Assembly: GCA_036365515.1 (NCBI GenBank) | Contig: CM070874.1 | Location: 219,650,942 to 219,714,941 of the forward strand | From: Torymus aiolomorphi | Taxonomy: Eukaryota; Arthropoda; Insecta; Hymenoptera; Torymidae | Reading direction: 5' to 3' | DNA: 64,000 nt | In this document: positions 9,701 through 21,597 of the stretch, piece after piece | How positions within the stretch are numbered: position 1 is the stretch's first letter | Layout: each line of letters starts with the position of its first letter | The notes under the pieces: model-generated | The model's input: only the letters and a program-made list of their open reading frames with translations | What the model was told of the DNA's origin: nothing | Database searches by the model: none | Position numbers and translations under genes: made by a program

Positions 9701-12195
9701 TTTGTAAGAAAAAAAAATTCTCCCTCAGCGGCTTTGGGCATTTCCAAACTTTTTATCGTGGAAATTACTTTCTAGCAACACAAGCTACATGTAAAAAAAT
9801 TAAGAAGAAAATAAACTCCCCGGAATATTTCCAAACGGGCCCAAAAAGTTGATAATACAGCGTATTTGCAAGAAAAAAAAATTCTCACTCGGCGGCTTTG
9901 GGCATTTCCAAACTTTTTATCGCGAACATTACTTTCTAGCAGCACAAGCTACATGTAAAAAAATTAAGAAGAAAATAAACTCCCCGGAACATTTCCAAAC
10001 GGGCCCAAAAAGGTGACAAACATCGTCTTTGTAAGAAAAAAAAATTCTCCCTCAGCGGCTTTGGGCATTTCCAAACTTTTTATCGTGGAAATTACTTTCT
10101 AGCAACACAAGCTACATGTAAAAAAATTAAGAAGAAAATAAACTCCCCGGAACATTTCCAAACGGGCCCAAAGAGGTGACAAACAGCGTGTTTGTAAGAA
10201 AAAAAAATTCTCCCTCAGCGGCTTTAGGCATTTCCAAACTTTTTATCGTGGAAATTACTTTCTAGCAACACAAGCTACATGTAAAAAAATTAAGAAGAAA
10301 ATAAACTCCCCGGAACATTTCCAAACGGGCCCAAAAAGTTGATAATACAGCGTATTTGCAGGAAAAAAAATTCTCACTCGGCGGCTTTGGGCATTTCCAA
10401 ACTTGTTATCGTGGAAATTACTTTCTAGCAAAACAAGCTACATGTAAAAAAATTAAGAAGAAAATAAACTCCCCGGAACATTTCCAAACGGGCCCAAAAA
10501 GTTGATAAGACAGCGTATTTGCAGGAAAAAAAATTCTCACTCGGCGGCTTTGGGCATTTCCAACCTTTTTATCGCGAACATTACTTTCTAGCAGCACAAG
10601 CTACATGTAAAAAAATTAAGAAGAAAATAAACTCCCCGGAACATTTCCAAACGGGCCCAAAAAGGTGACAAACAGCGTGTTTGTAAGAAAAAATTCTCCC
10701 TCAGCGGCTTTGGGCATTTCCAAACTTTTTATCGTGGAAATTACTTTCTAGCAACACAAGCTACATGTAAAAAAATTAAGAAGAAAATAAACTCCCCGGA
10801 ACATTTCCAAACGGGCCCAAAAAGTTGAGAATACAGCGTATTTGCAGGAAAAAAAATTCTCACTCGGCGGCTTTGGGCATTTCCAAACTTTTTATCGCGA
10901 ACATTACTTTCTAGCAGCACAAGCTACATGTAAAAAAATTAAGAAGAAAATAAACTCCCCGGAACATTTCCAAACGGGCCCAAAAACGTGACAAACAGCG
11001 TGTTTGTAAGAAAAAAAAATTCTCCCTCAGCGGCTTTGGGCATTTCCAAACTTTTTATCGTGGAAATTACTTTCTAGCAACACAAGCTACATGTAAAAAA
11101 ATTAAGAAGAAAATAAACTCCCCGGAACATTTCCAAACGGGCCCAAAAAGTTGATAATACAGCGTATTTGCAGGAAAAAAAATTATCACTCGGCGGCTTT
11201 GGGCATTTCCAAACTTTTTATCGCGAACATTACTTTCTAGCAGCACAAGCTACATGTAAAAAAATTAAGAAGAAAATAAACTCCCCGGAACATTTCCAAA
11301 CGGGCCCAAAGAGGTGACAAACAGCGTGTTTGTAAGAAAAAAAAATTCTCCCTCAGCGGCTTTAGGCATTTCCAAACTTTTTATCGTGGAAATTACTTTC
11401 TAGCAACACAAGCTACATGTAAAAAAATTAAGAAGAAAATAAACTCCCCGGAACATTTCCAAACGGGCCCAAAGATGTGACAAACAGCGTGTTTGTAAGA
11501 AAAAAAAATTCTCCCTCAGCGGCTTTAGGCATTTCCAAACTTTTTATTGTGGAAATTACTTTCTAGCAACACAAGCTACATGTAAAAAAATTAAGAAGAA
11601 AATAAACTCCCCGGAACATTTCCAAACGGGCCCAAAAAGGTGACAAACAGCGTGTTTGTAAGAAAAAAAAATTCTCCCTCAGCGGCTTTGGGCATTTCCA
11701 AACTTTTTATCGTGGAAATTACTTTCTAGGAACACAAGCTACATGTAGAAAAATTAAGAAGAAAATAAACTCCCCGGAACATTTCCAAACAGGCCCAAAA
11801 ATTGATAATACAGCGTATTTGCAGGAAAAAAAATTCTCACTCGGCGGCTTTGGGCATTTCCAAACTTTTTATCGCGAAAATTACTTTCTAGCAGCACAAG
11901 CTACATGTAAAAAAATTAAGAAGAAAATAAACTCCCCGGAACATTTCCAAACGGGCCCAAAAAGGTGACAAACAGCGTGTTTGTAAGAAAAAAAAATTCT
12001 CCCTCAGCGGCTTTGGGCATTTCCAAACTTTTTATCGTGGAAATTACTTTCTAGGAACACAAGCTACATGTAGAAAAATTAAGAAGAAAATAAACTCCCC
12101 GGAACATTTCCAAACGGGCCCAAAAAGTTGATAATACAGCGTATTTGCAGGAAAAAAAATTCTCACTCGGCGGCTTTGGGCATTTCCAAACTTTT
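6781..12195 (+). repeat. Satellite array, family B, left arm (about 33 monomers of about 162 bp)
   Basis: Two monomer types largely alternate. Type 1 has CAGCGTGTTTGTAAG, CTCAGCGGCTTTGGG and ATCGTGGAAATTAC. Type 2 has CAGCGTATTTGCAGG, CTCGGCGGCTTTGGG and ATCGCGAACATTAC. This makes a dimer of about 325 bp. All monomers share TTTCCAAACTTTTTA and CTCCCCGGAACATTTCC, which also relates them to family A. Diagnostic variants recur at an offset of about 2,270 bp (GACAAACATCGTCTTTG at about 7747 and 10016; ACTTGTTATCGTGG at about 8134 and 10404), so a block of about 14 monomers is itself duplicated. Confidence 0.9.
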
Positions 12196-13413
12196 TATCG
12201 CTGGAATTATTTTATGAGCACACAAACTGCTCGTAAAAAAATTACGAACCAGATCGACTCCCCGGAAACCCCCCAAACAGCTGATTATATATTCAGGTAT
12301 ATAGGGGACGTGACCGAAGAAAAATTCTCTCTCAGCGACGTTTGGCATTTCCAAACTTTTTATCGCTGAAATTATTTTATGAGCACACAAACTACTCGTA
12401 AAAAAATTATGAACCAAATCGACTACCCGGAAAACCCCCAAACAGCTGATTATATAATCAGATATATAGGGGTCGTGACGCAAAAAAAATTCTCACTGTT
12501 CGGTGTCTGGCATTTCCAAACTTTTTAAAGCTGAAATTACTTTTTGAGCATAAAAACTCCCTGTAAAAAAATTACGAACCAAATCGGCTCCCCGGAAAAC
12601 CCCCAAACAGCTGATTATATAATCAGATATATAGGGGTCGTGACGGAAAAAAAATTCTCACTGCTCGGTGTCTGGCATTTCCAAACTTTTTAATGCTGGA
12701 ATTACTGTTTGAGCATAAGAACTCGCTATAAAAAAATTACGAACCACATTGACTGCCCGGCCAACCCCCAAACAGTTTATTATATAGGGGTCGTCACTGA
12801 AAAAAAATTCTCTCTCAGCGGCGCTTGGCATTTCCAAACTTTTTATTGCTGGAATTATTTTATGAGCACACAAACTACTCGTAAAAAAATTACGAACCAA
12901 ATCGCTCCCCGCAAAACCCCCAAACAGACAATTATATAATCTGATATATAGGAGTCGTGACGGAAAAAAAATTCTCTCTCAGCGGCGCTTGGCATTTCCA
13001 AACTTTTTATCGCTGAAATTATTTTATGAACACACAAACTACTTGTAAAAAAATTACGAACCAAATCGACTCCCCGGAAAACCCCCAAACAGCTGATTAT
13101 ATAATCAGATATATAGGGGTCGTGACGGAAAAAAATTCTCACTGCTCGGTGTCTGGCATTTCCAAACTTTTTAATGCTGGAATTACTTTTTGGGCATAAG
13201 AACTCCCTATAAAAAAATTACGAACCAAATCGACTCCCCGGAAAACCCCAAACAGCCGATTATATAGGGGTCGTGACGGAAAAAAATTCTCTCTCAGCGG
13301 CGCTTGTCATTTCCAAACTTGTTATAGCTGAAATTACTTTATGAGCACACAAACTACTCGTAAAAAATTACGAACCAAATCGACTCCCGGAAAACCCCCA
13401 AACAGATGATTAT
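12196..13413 (+). repeat. Satellite array, family A, inner part of left arm
   Basis: The array switches from family B to family A inside a monomer at about 12195, where TTATCGCTGGAATTA replaces TTATCGCGAAC. About seven monomers of 150-165 bp follow, with AACCAAATCGACTCCCCGG and mixed 'ataatcagatatatagggg' forms. It ends at the spacer at about 13413. Confidence 0.85.
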
Positions 13414-13584
13414 ATATAAAGATTTTTGCCATTTTCAGATTTAGCTAAAGTTGACTACTTAATATATTTAAAAAATGATAATAACTGTATCTCTTCGCTT
13501 GTCATTCTTGCAGTCACCAATAAAACCACTTCGACGAATTCCAACCAAAATTAGAAACTATAAATTAATATTTCGTTCATTATG

Positions 13585-13801
13585 ATGGGTCTGAAGTTTG
13601 CATCGTTGGAATGCAACGAAATAATTTTTTACAATTGTTTAAGTTATTAAGCAATGAAAATTTTATCTAAACCTTTGTTATTTTATACTATAAAACACTA
13701 AATCTACACGCAAAATTAATATAATTTAGTATAAACTTGAAGTAAAATGAATTATTTTTTTTTATTTCGTTGTGCTACAACGTTGCAAACTTCAGACTCA
13801 T
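13585..13801. mobile_element. MITE (217 bp) with the same ends as the giant element
   Basis: The ends are ATGGGTCTGAAGTTTGCATC and its near-complement, with inverted repeats of about 45 bp reaching GCAACGAAATAA. It is flanked by the perfect 8-bp duplication TCATTATG (13577-13584 and 13802-13809). The AT-rich centre has no ORF. Confidence 0.85.
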
Positions 13802-14477
13802 TCATTATGAACGTTCGGAATTTCAAATACGTAAATAACTTACATATCTCTTTACTTTGTCATCGATAAGATTCATTTGTTTTTTAATAAAACTTAAGAT
13901 ACATATAATGTAAATATTAATAAATTATGACTAAATTTATTAAAAAGTTAATAAATTTCGTCATAAATACTCATAATTCATTATATTCTCCAAAGGAACA
14001 TTTTTTTATTATCTTCTATTAATTACGAATATTGAGGGGAATATCGTAGGAATGTAACCGAATAGTTCGAAATTTTTTTAGTTCTTCTTTTTTGCATTAA
14101 AAAATAGCATGTAGGTGAAAAAAATTTCTTAAGCATATGAAATTGCAATGTTTGGACATATATAAAGCTCATATAACACTTTTCATTTCATTTTAAAGTT
14201 TTTAACAATAACTTTTGACTCATGTATTTTACGAGTTTTTTTTCGAGTAAAAAGTCGGAAAAAAAGTTCGATTTTGAGTGCATAGACTTCATTGTTTGCA
14301 TGAAGTTCATAAATGTTTTCGGAGCCTTTAAACCTTATTAGTTTACTAAATTAATGTAGTGGTTATAAAACGTGGGTGATTTTAATACATAATTCTATCA
14401 TTTATATAATTTTGTTCATGTTTTATAAAAAAAAATAGGCAAAAATCTTCGAACTACTCGAACCACCCCTAGAATAT

Positions 14478-14632
14478 CGGCATGTTCTTGTTTGTGCACA
14501 TAAGGATTGTGCACATATTAATTGTGCATACTTTAGCATTGGTATATATCTATATATATAGATATGTACCAATGCTATCTGCGCACAATAAATATGTGCA
14601 CAATCCTTATGTGCACAAACAAGAACATGCCG
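14478..14632. mobile_element. Hairpin MITE (155 bp)
   Basis: It is almost entirely palindromic: CGGCATGTTCTTGTTTGTGC on the left is mirrored on the right, and the centre is (TA)n-like. A 6-bp direct repeat GAATAT flanks it (14472-14477 and 14633-14638). The transcript or single strand would fold into one long hairpin. The ORF crossing it is incidental. Confidence 0.65.
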
Positions 14633-14805
14633 GAATATCCTGGGCGAAGAAATATAATTACTTTTCTGAGAGTAGGAATCGAGTCTTCATAGAAAGAACA
14701 ATTGTTTTTGAATCAGACACAGATTTAGACTGAAAAGATAATTTCTATTTTAAAAGTATAACTTGGCTTTAAATAGAAAATTATTTTATTTAAATAATAA
14801 TAATA

Positions 14806-15350
14806 CATGTTTGTAAGAAACTATTGCATCTTGTAGAAAAAATGTTCATTATGTCAATTAAAAACATTAGTAAAACTTGGTTTTCTTCTCTCTCTAAAGC
14901 AGTTGACAGACAAATTATGCTTTAGCTACATATTGGCATTACTAATTTTTAAATAGGAAACTTGTGGAGGTTCGCTGCAAACTTACGTTTATAAAATAAT
15001 TTTCTTTACGAGTAACAAATACCTATATTTAGGGAGTATCTTTGCCCACGATATAGATATCGAAAGGCTTCCCCTTGAAAATTTAATCAATACGCATTGA
15101 CAAATGTCAGTAACTTTTTCCCCTGAAATTTCTTAAAAAATTTAGAAAATTAAAAATCTTATATTTGGGCTAATTTTCACAGCACATCAACCTACCAGGG
15201 CTCAAATTAAAGGTTTTGGCAAACAAAGAAAGCTAAACAAATTGTGCAACGATCGTAAGTGTGTTCCTGTTCCCATTAAATAAATATATTGATTGGAAAG
15301 GGACATGAACAACATAAAAAATGACTGAATGTCGACCTTTTTTTTTAATT
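14806..15350 (+). repeat. Diverged direct duplication, first copy
   Basis: 'tgtttgtaagaaactattgc' to 'gacaaatgtcag' (14806-15110) recurs at about 21221-21590, where a fragment of a MITE end (21325) interrupts it. The segment 15175-15350 ('cctaccagggctcaaatt' to 'aaaaaatgactga') recurs at about 22690-22850. The second copies are split by a hAT-like insertion and by a further short duplication (22135-22340). No coding capacity is evident. Confidence 0.6.
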
Positions 15351-16123
15351 TTGTGTACGTAGCTAGATTCTTTACCCTTATTTATAATTGTTTTTTTTTT
15401 TTAAAAGCAAACATTTTGAGCTTTAACTCATTTTTTAGCGCTCAAACATTGGAATTCCCAAAAAGTTAAGAGTTCCTGAGATTTACTCATATATTAATGT
15501 GAATAATTATTTATGATACAAAGTAATATTAAACATGCACATCTCTTTTTAGATGGTAAACGATAAGTAACCGTAATAATTTTTACTTGATGTTTAATTT
15601 TGTGACTATTATTCAAAATCTCTTAAATACTGAAGATTAATATTTTAAAAATCTATAACTCTTTGAATATTGGTTTTTCGTATATGTTGAATGCAACATT
15701 TTAATTTTAAAATTGCCTAAATTTTCAAGAAAAAATTATTCTGATCTCAAAAGATTGTTTTTATTTGTTTAAATGGCGTTTTTGTTTAAACAAATGCATT
15801 TAAATCAAGGTTCCTGCCATTTTGATAAATTGTAAACTAGAAATTTAGATTTTACGAATCAAAATCTATAAAAAACGATGGTTACTTTATTCAATTGCAA
15901 CAGCCGGTATAGAAAGGGAAACAGAAGCGAAAACTTTTGCGGCGCCTGGGCTAGCTAGAATCGCTAGAAACTGAAAAACGGCTCGCCAGCGGCAAAGACA
16001 CTCAGTCCACGCGCACGCTGACATAACAACAATGCCGCCGACGCTGCAACCGCACTCGGTAGGTCCCGCCTCCCTTCTCCTTCAGTCCATTGCTGTTTGC
16101 AACTTCTGCGTGCTTTTCTCAAG

Positions 16124-16925
16124 CTTAATTTTATCTAATACAAAAAATTTCCTAGCGGCTATTTCAGTATATAGTTGGAGTAAAGCGCGCATTCAGGGAT
16201 TTTCAAAATCATTATATTTGAAAGTTAAACCGATACTTGACAATTGGTGCGATGGCAAATCAATTTTAATGTTTACTAAATAAACAACTTATTGTTTAAA
16301 AAAAAAAAAAAAAAAATGATGAACATATGACTTTTTAATACATAATAATATATTACAGTTCGTTTACTCAAAAATATAAAATTAAGGTAATGTTACGAAA
16401 TAATTAATACATTAATAAAACATTAATAATTAAATTAAAAACAAATATTTTATTTAAAATAAAAAATATAAATACATGTATAAAAATGAATAACTAAGTA
16501 AAATATAATATTATTATTGGTCCTCCACAAAAAGTTTTAATTTTATTACCACCTATAGATGATTTTGTACCGAACTGCCAATGTAAAGCATGCATCAAAA
16601 ACTCATGTTGTTGTGTTCGAGTAGCAATTCCATGCTGTTCCTTCTGTTTTTGTCAGAAAAATGAAACTTGTAAAAATAAATTTGAATAATATTATATTTT
16701 ACTTAGTTATGAATTTTTATTCATGTATTTATATTTAAATTAAATATTGATTTTTTGTTGGTTTAAACAATAAGTTGTTTATTTATTAAACATTCAAATT
16801 GATTTGCCATCGCACCAATTGTCAAGTATTGGTTTAACTTTCAAATATAATGATTTTGAAAATCCCTGAATGCGCGCATTACTCCAACTGTATACTGAAA
16901 TAGCGCTAGGAAATATCGAAAAATT
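16124..16925. repeat. Inverted repeats bracketing a Cys-rich ORF
   Basis: 16124-16300 is mirrored at about 16765-16925 (for example GCGATGGCAAATCAATTT against its complement), and 16468-16512 is mirrored at 16690-16735. The unpaired core between the inner arms is 16513-16689, almost exactly the Cys-rich frame. The structure resembles a MITE that has acquired a foreign insert, but I could not define a target duplication. Confidence 0.55.
16498..16689 (+). CDS. Possible Cys-rich peptide or exon fragment (63 codons, no ATG)
   Basis: The frame is open from GTA after a TAA (16495-16497) to TAA at 16687-16689. The last 40 residues include 12 cysteines, in doublets and triplets (NCQCKAC, SCCC, PCCSFCFC), preceded by a hydrophobic Pro-rich stretch (PPQKVLILLPPIDDF). 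Such a composition is unlikely in random AT-rich DNA, which argues that this was once protein-coding. No start codon exists in frame, so it may be an internal exon or a captured gene fragment. I do not recognise the family. Confidence 0.35.
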   Translation, partial: VKYNIIIGPPQKVLILLPPIDDFVPNCQCKACIKNSCCCVRVAIPCCSFCFCQKNETCKNKFE

Positions 16926-17339
16926 AGCTTTTGTTAAATAACGAAATAAATAGTTAATAACAGAAAACTTAAAATAATGCAAATGAATATGGTGGTTTTT
17001 ATCTCAAAGAATAAGAGGAAACTTTCATTTTAAAAAAAGTTCATTTTTTTCAAAGTTATTATTAATCAAAGTTGCAAAAAAAACGTAAAAATCAAATTTC
17101 AAAAATTCATAACTTTTCAAATTTTGAGTTTATAGAGATTTTGCAAATAGACGTGTTCTTTAAAATGAGCTAAAGTTTTAGGAAAAAAATACTCCGGGGC
17201 AAAAAAAATATTTATTATTATTTGTTTAAACAATTGCATTTTAAACAATTTCTACCACTTTTTTCGAATTTTAACCTCGATATTCGGATTCTACGGGTCA
17301 AAATCTATAAGAAACAACTGTTTTTATCCGGGGACATAT

Positions 17340-17690
17340 TGCATACGGGACGGTACCCAGCTCCTAGACTATATATACTGTAGGCGCTTGGCTCTCCGGC
17401 GTGCGCCGCGCCGTCGCCGCACCTCGAGCACAGGCTCTACTGTTGCCCGTTGTCTGCGCTCTCTACGCCTCTGTGGCAGCTAGCTATCTCTCTCTCTCCG
17501 CGGCTCTCGCGCTGCTGGGCTCGGCCGCTATAGATTCTAACTATACCTATAGCTTGCGGCTCGCTCGACCGGCCGAGTGTTTATGTTTCGCCGCGCTCCG
17601 ACTTTCATCGGCTTTGTTATTGTTGCGAACTCGTATACGTTCCGATTATAAGCGCTTTTGAAAACTATATATATAACTCTCTCATAATAC
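17340..17690 (+). promoter_or_regulatory. GC-rich patch behind a TATA box; possible LTR or element promoter
   Basis: A TATATATA run at about 17370 is followed by 250 bp of markedly GC-rich, pyrimidine-patterned sequence and then a return to AT-rich DNA. That is the look of a core promoter and leader, for example of a solo LTR. An 86-codon ORF across it starts with GTG and has low-complexity Ala/Leu content. I regard it as compositional. Confidence 0.3.
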
Positions 17691-18369
17691 ATATTCCTAC
17701 TCTCTAAGGCCTAATATATTATTGATTAAATGTTAATCAACAATCAAATACCTCAACAGTAAGAGTAAAATTTCCAATTATCTTACGGTGCGATAAAATT
17801 TAAAAAACATTTTTATTCAGAGAATAATTAGAATATCGCTTAACTCTATAACCGAAAGTACGATTTACAACACGAAAAAACAATTCGGCGATGCGCAAAA
17901 AAGCCGTTAATTGGTTTATTTAGACGCAAAGAAACTAAAACGACAATCTCAAGTCAAAATCCATACGGGCTAGGATGATGAGCCTAAACGATTTTACAGT
18001 TTGCAGTTGTTTGATGTAATCAGAACACCATATTCCTCTGAAATATAATTAATTATAGTCTATAATATAAAAAAATGTTATTATATTATACACATTTATT
18101 ACTCTAGTGGAGTTGAAATTTTAATAATTTGAAAAATCATATTTTAGAATAGATAAATTACATACAATAATTTTTTTAAATGAATATATTTTAATATAAA
18201 ATTGCATTCTATGTGCATATTTGATTTTGCATAAATACATTATTGAAAAGTATATATAAAATTATATTTGAAAACATTTACGGGGAAAAATCGTAATTAT
18301 TAAATTGCAAATTAAAAATACAAAGGTTTATGTCAAAAGTCAAATTCACAAATTTTTTACATGGTTATT

Positions 18370-18850
18370 GGCGCGTGAATATATCGACGGCTGCGCGGAA
18401 CAAGGTTGTATTTCAGCGCGCGGACGAAGAACGTTGTATCTCACCGCGCGGACGAAGAACGTCATATCTCACTGCGCAGATGAAGAACGTCGTATCTCAG
18501 CGCGCGGATAAAGAACATCGTATCTCACCACGCGGACGAAGAACGTCGTATCTCACCGCCCGGACGAAGAACGTCGTATCTCTCCGCGCGGATAAAATAT
18601 CTCGGCGCGCGGACAAAAAACATCGTATCTCGCCGTATACTGGCCGTGTACGTCGCAAGAACGCCGAGATACGACGTTCATCGTCCGCGCGGTGAGATAC
18701 GATATTCTTCATCCGCGCGGTGAGATACGATGTTCTTCGTCCGCGCGGTGAGATACGACGCTCTTCGTCCGCGCGCTGAGATACGACGTTCTTCATCCAC
18801 GCGGTGAGATACGACCTTGTTCCGCTCAGTCGTGGATATATTGAATAAAT
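18370..18850. repeat. Palindromic minisatellite (about 28-30 bp units in both orientations)
   Basis: About eight units of GCGCGGACGAAGAACGTCGT + ATCTCACC run head-to-tail from about 18395. Around 18640-18655 the orientation flips and about six reverse-complement units follow to about 18815. The outer flanks are also complementary (GCGGAACAAGG against CCTTGTTCCGC; 'atatatcgacgg' against 'tcgtggatatat'). One strand could fold into a hairpin of about 480 nt. Overlapping ORFs here are repeats read in frame. Confidence 0.85.
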
Positions 18851-18904
18851 AAATTCATTGAACTAGGATTCGTTATGAAAAAATCTTTAAAACAAAAGTG
18901 ATCA

Positions 18905-19045
18905 TCGGGTGGGGAGAAGATTCTATCTCGGCGAATCGCGTGAAAAGGTCCTATTCTAGACGAGCGCGTAAGAAGGTGGGACTCTACTGAGATAGGACCT
19001 TTTCACGCGCTCCGTTGAGATAGAACCTTCTTCTTCCCACCCGAG
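18905..19045. repeat. Hairpin-forming inverted repeat (about 140 bp)
   Basis: 'cgggtggggagaagattcta' on the left pairs with 'tagaaccttcttcttcccac' on the right, and 'cgcgtgaaaaggtcctat' pairs with 'ataggaccttttcacgcg' inside it. It sits just after the palindromic minisatellite and shares its 'gagatag/tatctc' vocabulary, so the two may be related. Confidence 0.7.
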
Positions 19046-19209
19046 GAAATATCCTCAAATTATAAAAAATTATATAAAAAATTATAAAAAAATATAAATT
19101 TCTTCTTTTTTCTACATATATTTCCTACCTATTTACGGCTCTTTATGTGTGCCACGAAAAAATTATGATTTCTTCGACGAGGGGCGCATCGACATCACGT
19201 TCTTTAGAA

Positions 19210-19425
19210 ATGGGTCTGAAGTTCGCAACGTTGGAGTGCAACGAAATAAAAAAAAAAATTTTTCTTCATGGTTATACTAATTAATATTAATTTTGTGTGT
19301 AGATTTAGTGTTTTATAAAATAACTTTGTAACAAAGGTTTAGATGAAATTTCCATTGTTTAATAACTTAAATTAATTGTAAGAAATTATTTCGTTGCATT
19401 CCAACGGTGCAAACTTCAGACCCAT
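19210..19425. mobile_element. MITE (216 bp), second copy of the same family
   Basis: The ends are ATGGGTCTGAAGTTCGCAAC and its near-complement, flanked by the perfect 8-bp duplication CTTTAGAA (19202-19209 and 19426-19433). The internal sequence matches the 13585-13801 element in the opposite orientation. A further isolated end fragment (ATGGGTCTGAAGTTTGCATC) lies at 21325. Confidence 0.85.
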
Positions 19426-19472
19426 CTTTAGAACGTATTTTTAGAAAATTATAAAAACAAAAAATTTTTTTC

Positions 19473-21212
19473 ATAACGGACAAATAGTATTTAATTTTAA
19501 TTTTGATAAACATGCAGCATCGCGGAGATAATATTTTTGTTAATAGTAGGCACACCGTATCCAAAATCAAATTTACCAAAAATTTAACAAGAGTTGATAG
19601 CTTAAATAAATTGGTACAGCGTTTTTTACCATATTCTGGCAGTTTTTTTTAGCAACGTTTAAAAGTATAAAATTGTCTTCAGTACGGAGGAAATATCTAA
19701 ATTTAGGCCTCTTCTGATGTCCCATGAGCTTATCCTTGCATAATAGTAAGTTCTATGTAGTGGAACATGTTACTGGAAGTGGATTATATAAATATTTGCT
19801 TGACTTAGCTAAATATCTGAGAACCATAGATATGTCACAGTACTATAAAAGTTATTTCCCTCTTATGTCTCGATAAAAATAAAAAAATTTCTTTGAAGGC
19901 ACATCTACAGGACAAAGTTTTTCTGAATGTTAAAAAAAAGTATGTACAAGCTCAATTTAATAGTATCATTTTTCGTCGAAACTTATAAGTCAATTTTGCA
20001 TTAATAAGAAGTTTCACTTTTTTTTTTAAATGACGAAACTTGGAAAAGATATTTAATTTTGAAGGCACATCTACTAGACAAACTTTCTTGTTCTTTAAGC
20101 CTTTCTGAATGCGAAAAAAATTATATACTTTTAAATCTAAAAATTAAAGATAATTTCGTCTTTTTCTAAATGACGACACTTATAAATACTGGCATCTACC
20201 TTTTTGATCTTGCAAGAATAATTATCTACACTGAAATTATTACTTTAAAAGTTACAGTTTTCTAAGGAATAATCGTTATTACAATTATAACTTCCCATAA
20301 TAATTTGTTGCAGGCGATAATTCAATAAATATCTGAAAATATAAAATATCAATATTTTTTAATCATCATATCAGCTTTACGTAATGCATATTGCAATTGA
20401 AGTAAATAAGTGAATAAGGAACATCAGTCATCCCATTTAATTTTTTATTTAAAAATTATAAGAAATACGTTAAGCTGATGTGATGATTGAAAAAAATTGA
20501 TATTTAATATTTTCAGATATTATTTGAATTATCGCTAGTAGCAAATTATTATAGGAAGTTATAATTGTAATAACGTTTATCACTTAGAAAACTGTAACTT
20601 TTAAAGTAATAATTTCAGTGTAGATAATTATTCTTGCAAAGATCAAATAGGTAGATGCCAGTATTTATAAGGTGTCGTCGATTAGAAAAAAGACAAAATT
20701 ATTCTTAATTTTAGATTTCAAAGTAAATAATTTTGTTGACATTCAGAAAGGCTTAAGGAACAAGAAAACTTTGTCCTGCAGATGTGCCTTTTAAAAAAAT
20801 TTTTTAATTTTTTTCGAGAGGTAGGAGGGAAATAACTTTTATAGTACTGTGATACATCTATGGTTCTCACATATTTAGCTAACTATAAGTCAAGTAAATA
20901 TTTATATAATCCACTTCCAGTAACATGTTCCACTACATAGAACTCACTATAATGCAAGGATACGCTCGTGGGGCATCAGAATTTAGATATTTCCTCCGCG
21001 TACTCAAGACAATTTTATACTTATAAACGTTAATAAAAAAACAGCCAGAATATGGTAAAAAAACGCTGTACCAACTTTTTTAGGCTATCAACTCTTGTCA
21101 AATTTTCGGTAAATGTGATTGGATACGATGTGCCTACTATTAACAAAAATATTATCTCCGCGACGCTGCATTTTTATAAAAATTAAAATTAAATACTATT
21201 AGTCCGTTATAA
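19473..21212. repeat. Large palindrome (about 1.74 kb)
   Basis: The left arm from 'cataacggacaaatagtatt' is mirrored by the right arm ending 'tccgttat', with a loop at about 20390-20465. The left arm is about 165 bp longer because a segment near 19900-20100 ('gaaggcacatctac') is duplicated. Arms differ by scattered substitutions and indels. I found no gene and no clear target duplication. Confidence 0.8.
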
Positions 21213-21597
21213 AAAAACTTTTTTGTTTGTAAGAAACTATTGCATCTTGAAGAAAAATTGATTATATCACATAAAAACAGTAAGCAAATTAGTAAAACGT
21301 GTTTTTCTTGTCTTTATATATAAATGGGTCTGAAGTTTGCATCGTTGCATCGCATATATAAAGCAGTTGACAGAAAAAAATTATACTTTAGGTACACATT
21401 GGTATTAGTAATTTTTTAAATAGGAAACTTGTGGAGGTTCGTTGCACACTCACGTTTATAAAATAATTTTCTTTACGAGTAACAAATACCAATACTTAGG
21501 GAATATCTTTGGAAATGATATAGGTATAGATAAGGATGCTAGCCTTTCCCCTGAAAATTTAATCAATACGTATTGACAAATGTCAGCAATTTTTTAC

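Noticed and set aside
6781..12195. Regular repeats as a CRISPR array
   Set aside because: Monomers are contiguous 160-bp satellites without unique spacers, in a eukaryotic context.
17401..17661. 86-codon Ala/Leu-rich ORF
   Set aside because: Non-ATG start and composition explained by the local GC-rich patch. No domain.
18305..18796. Overlapping ORFs rich in RGRRTSYLTA
   Set aside because: A translation of the palindromic minisatellite on both strands.
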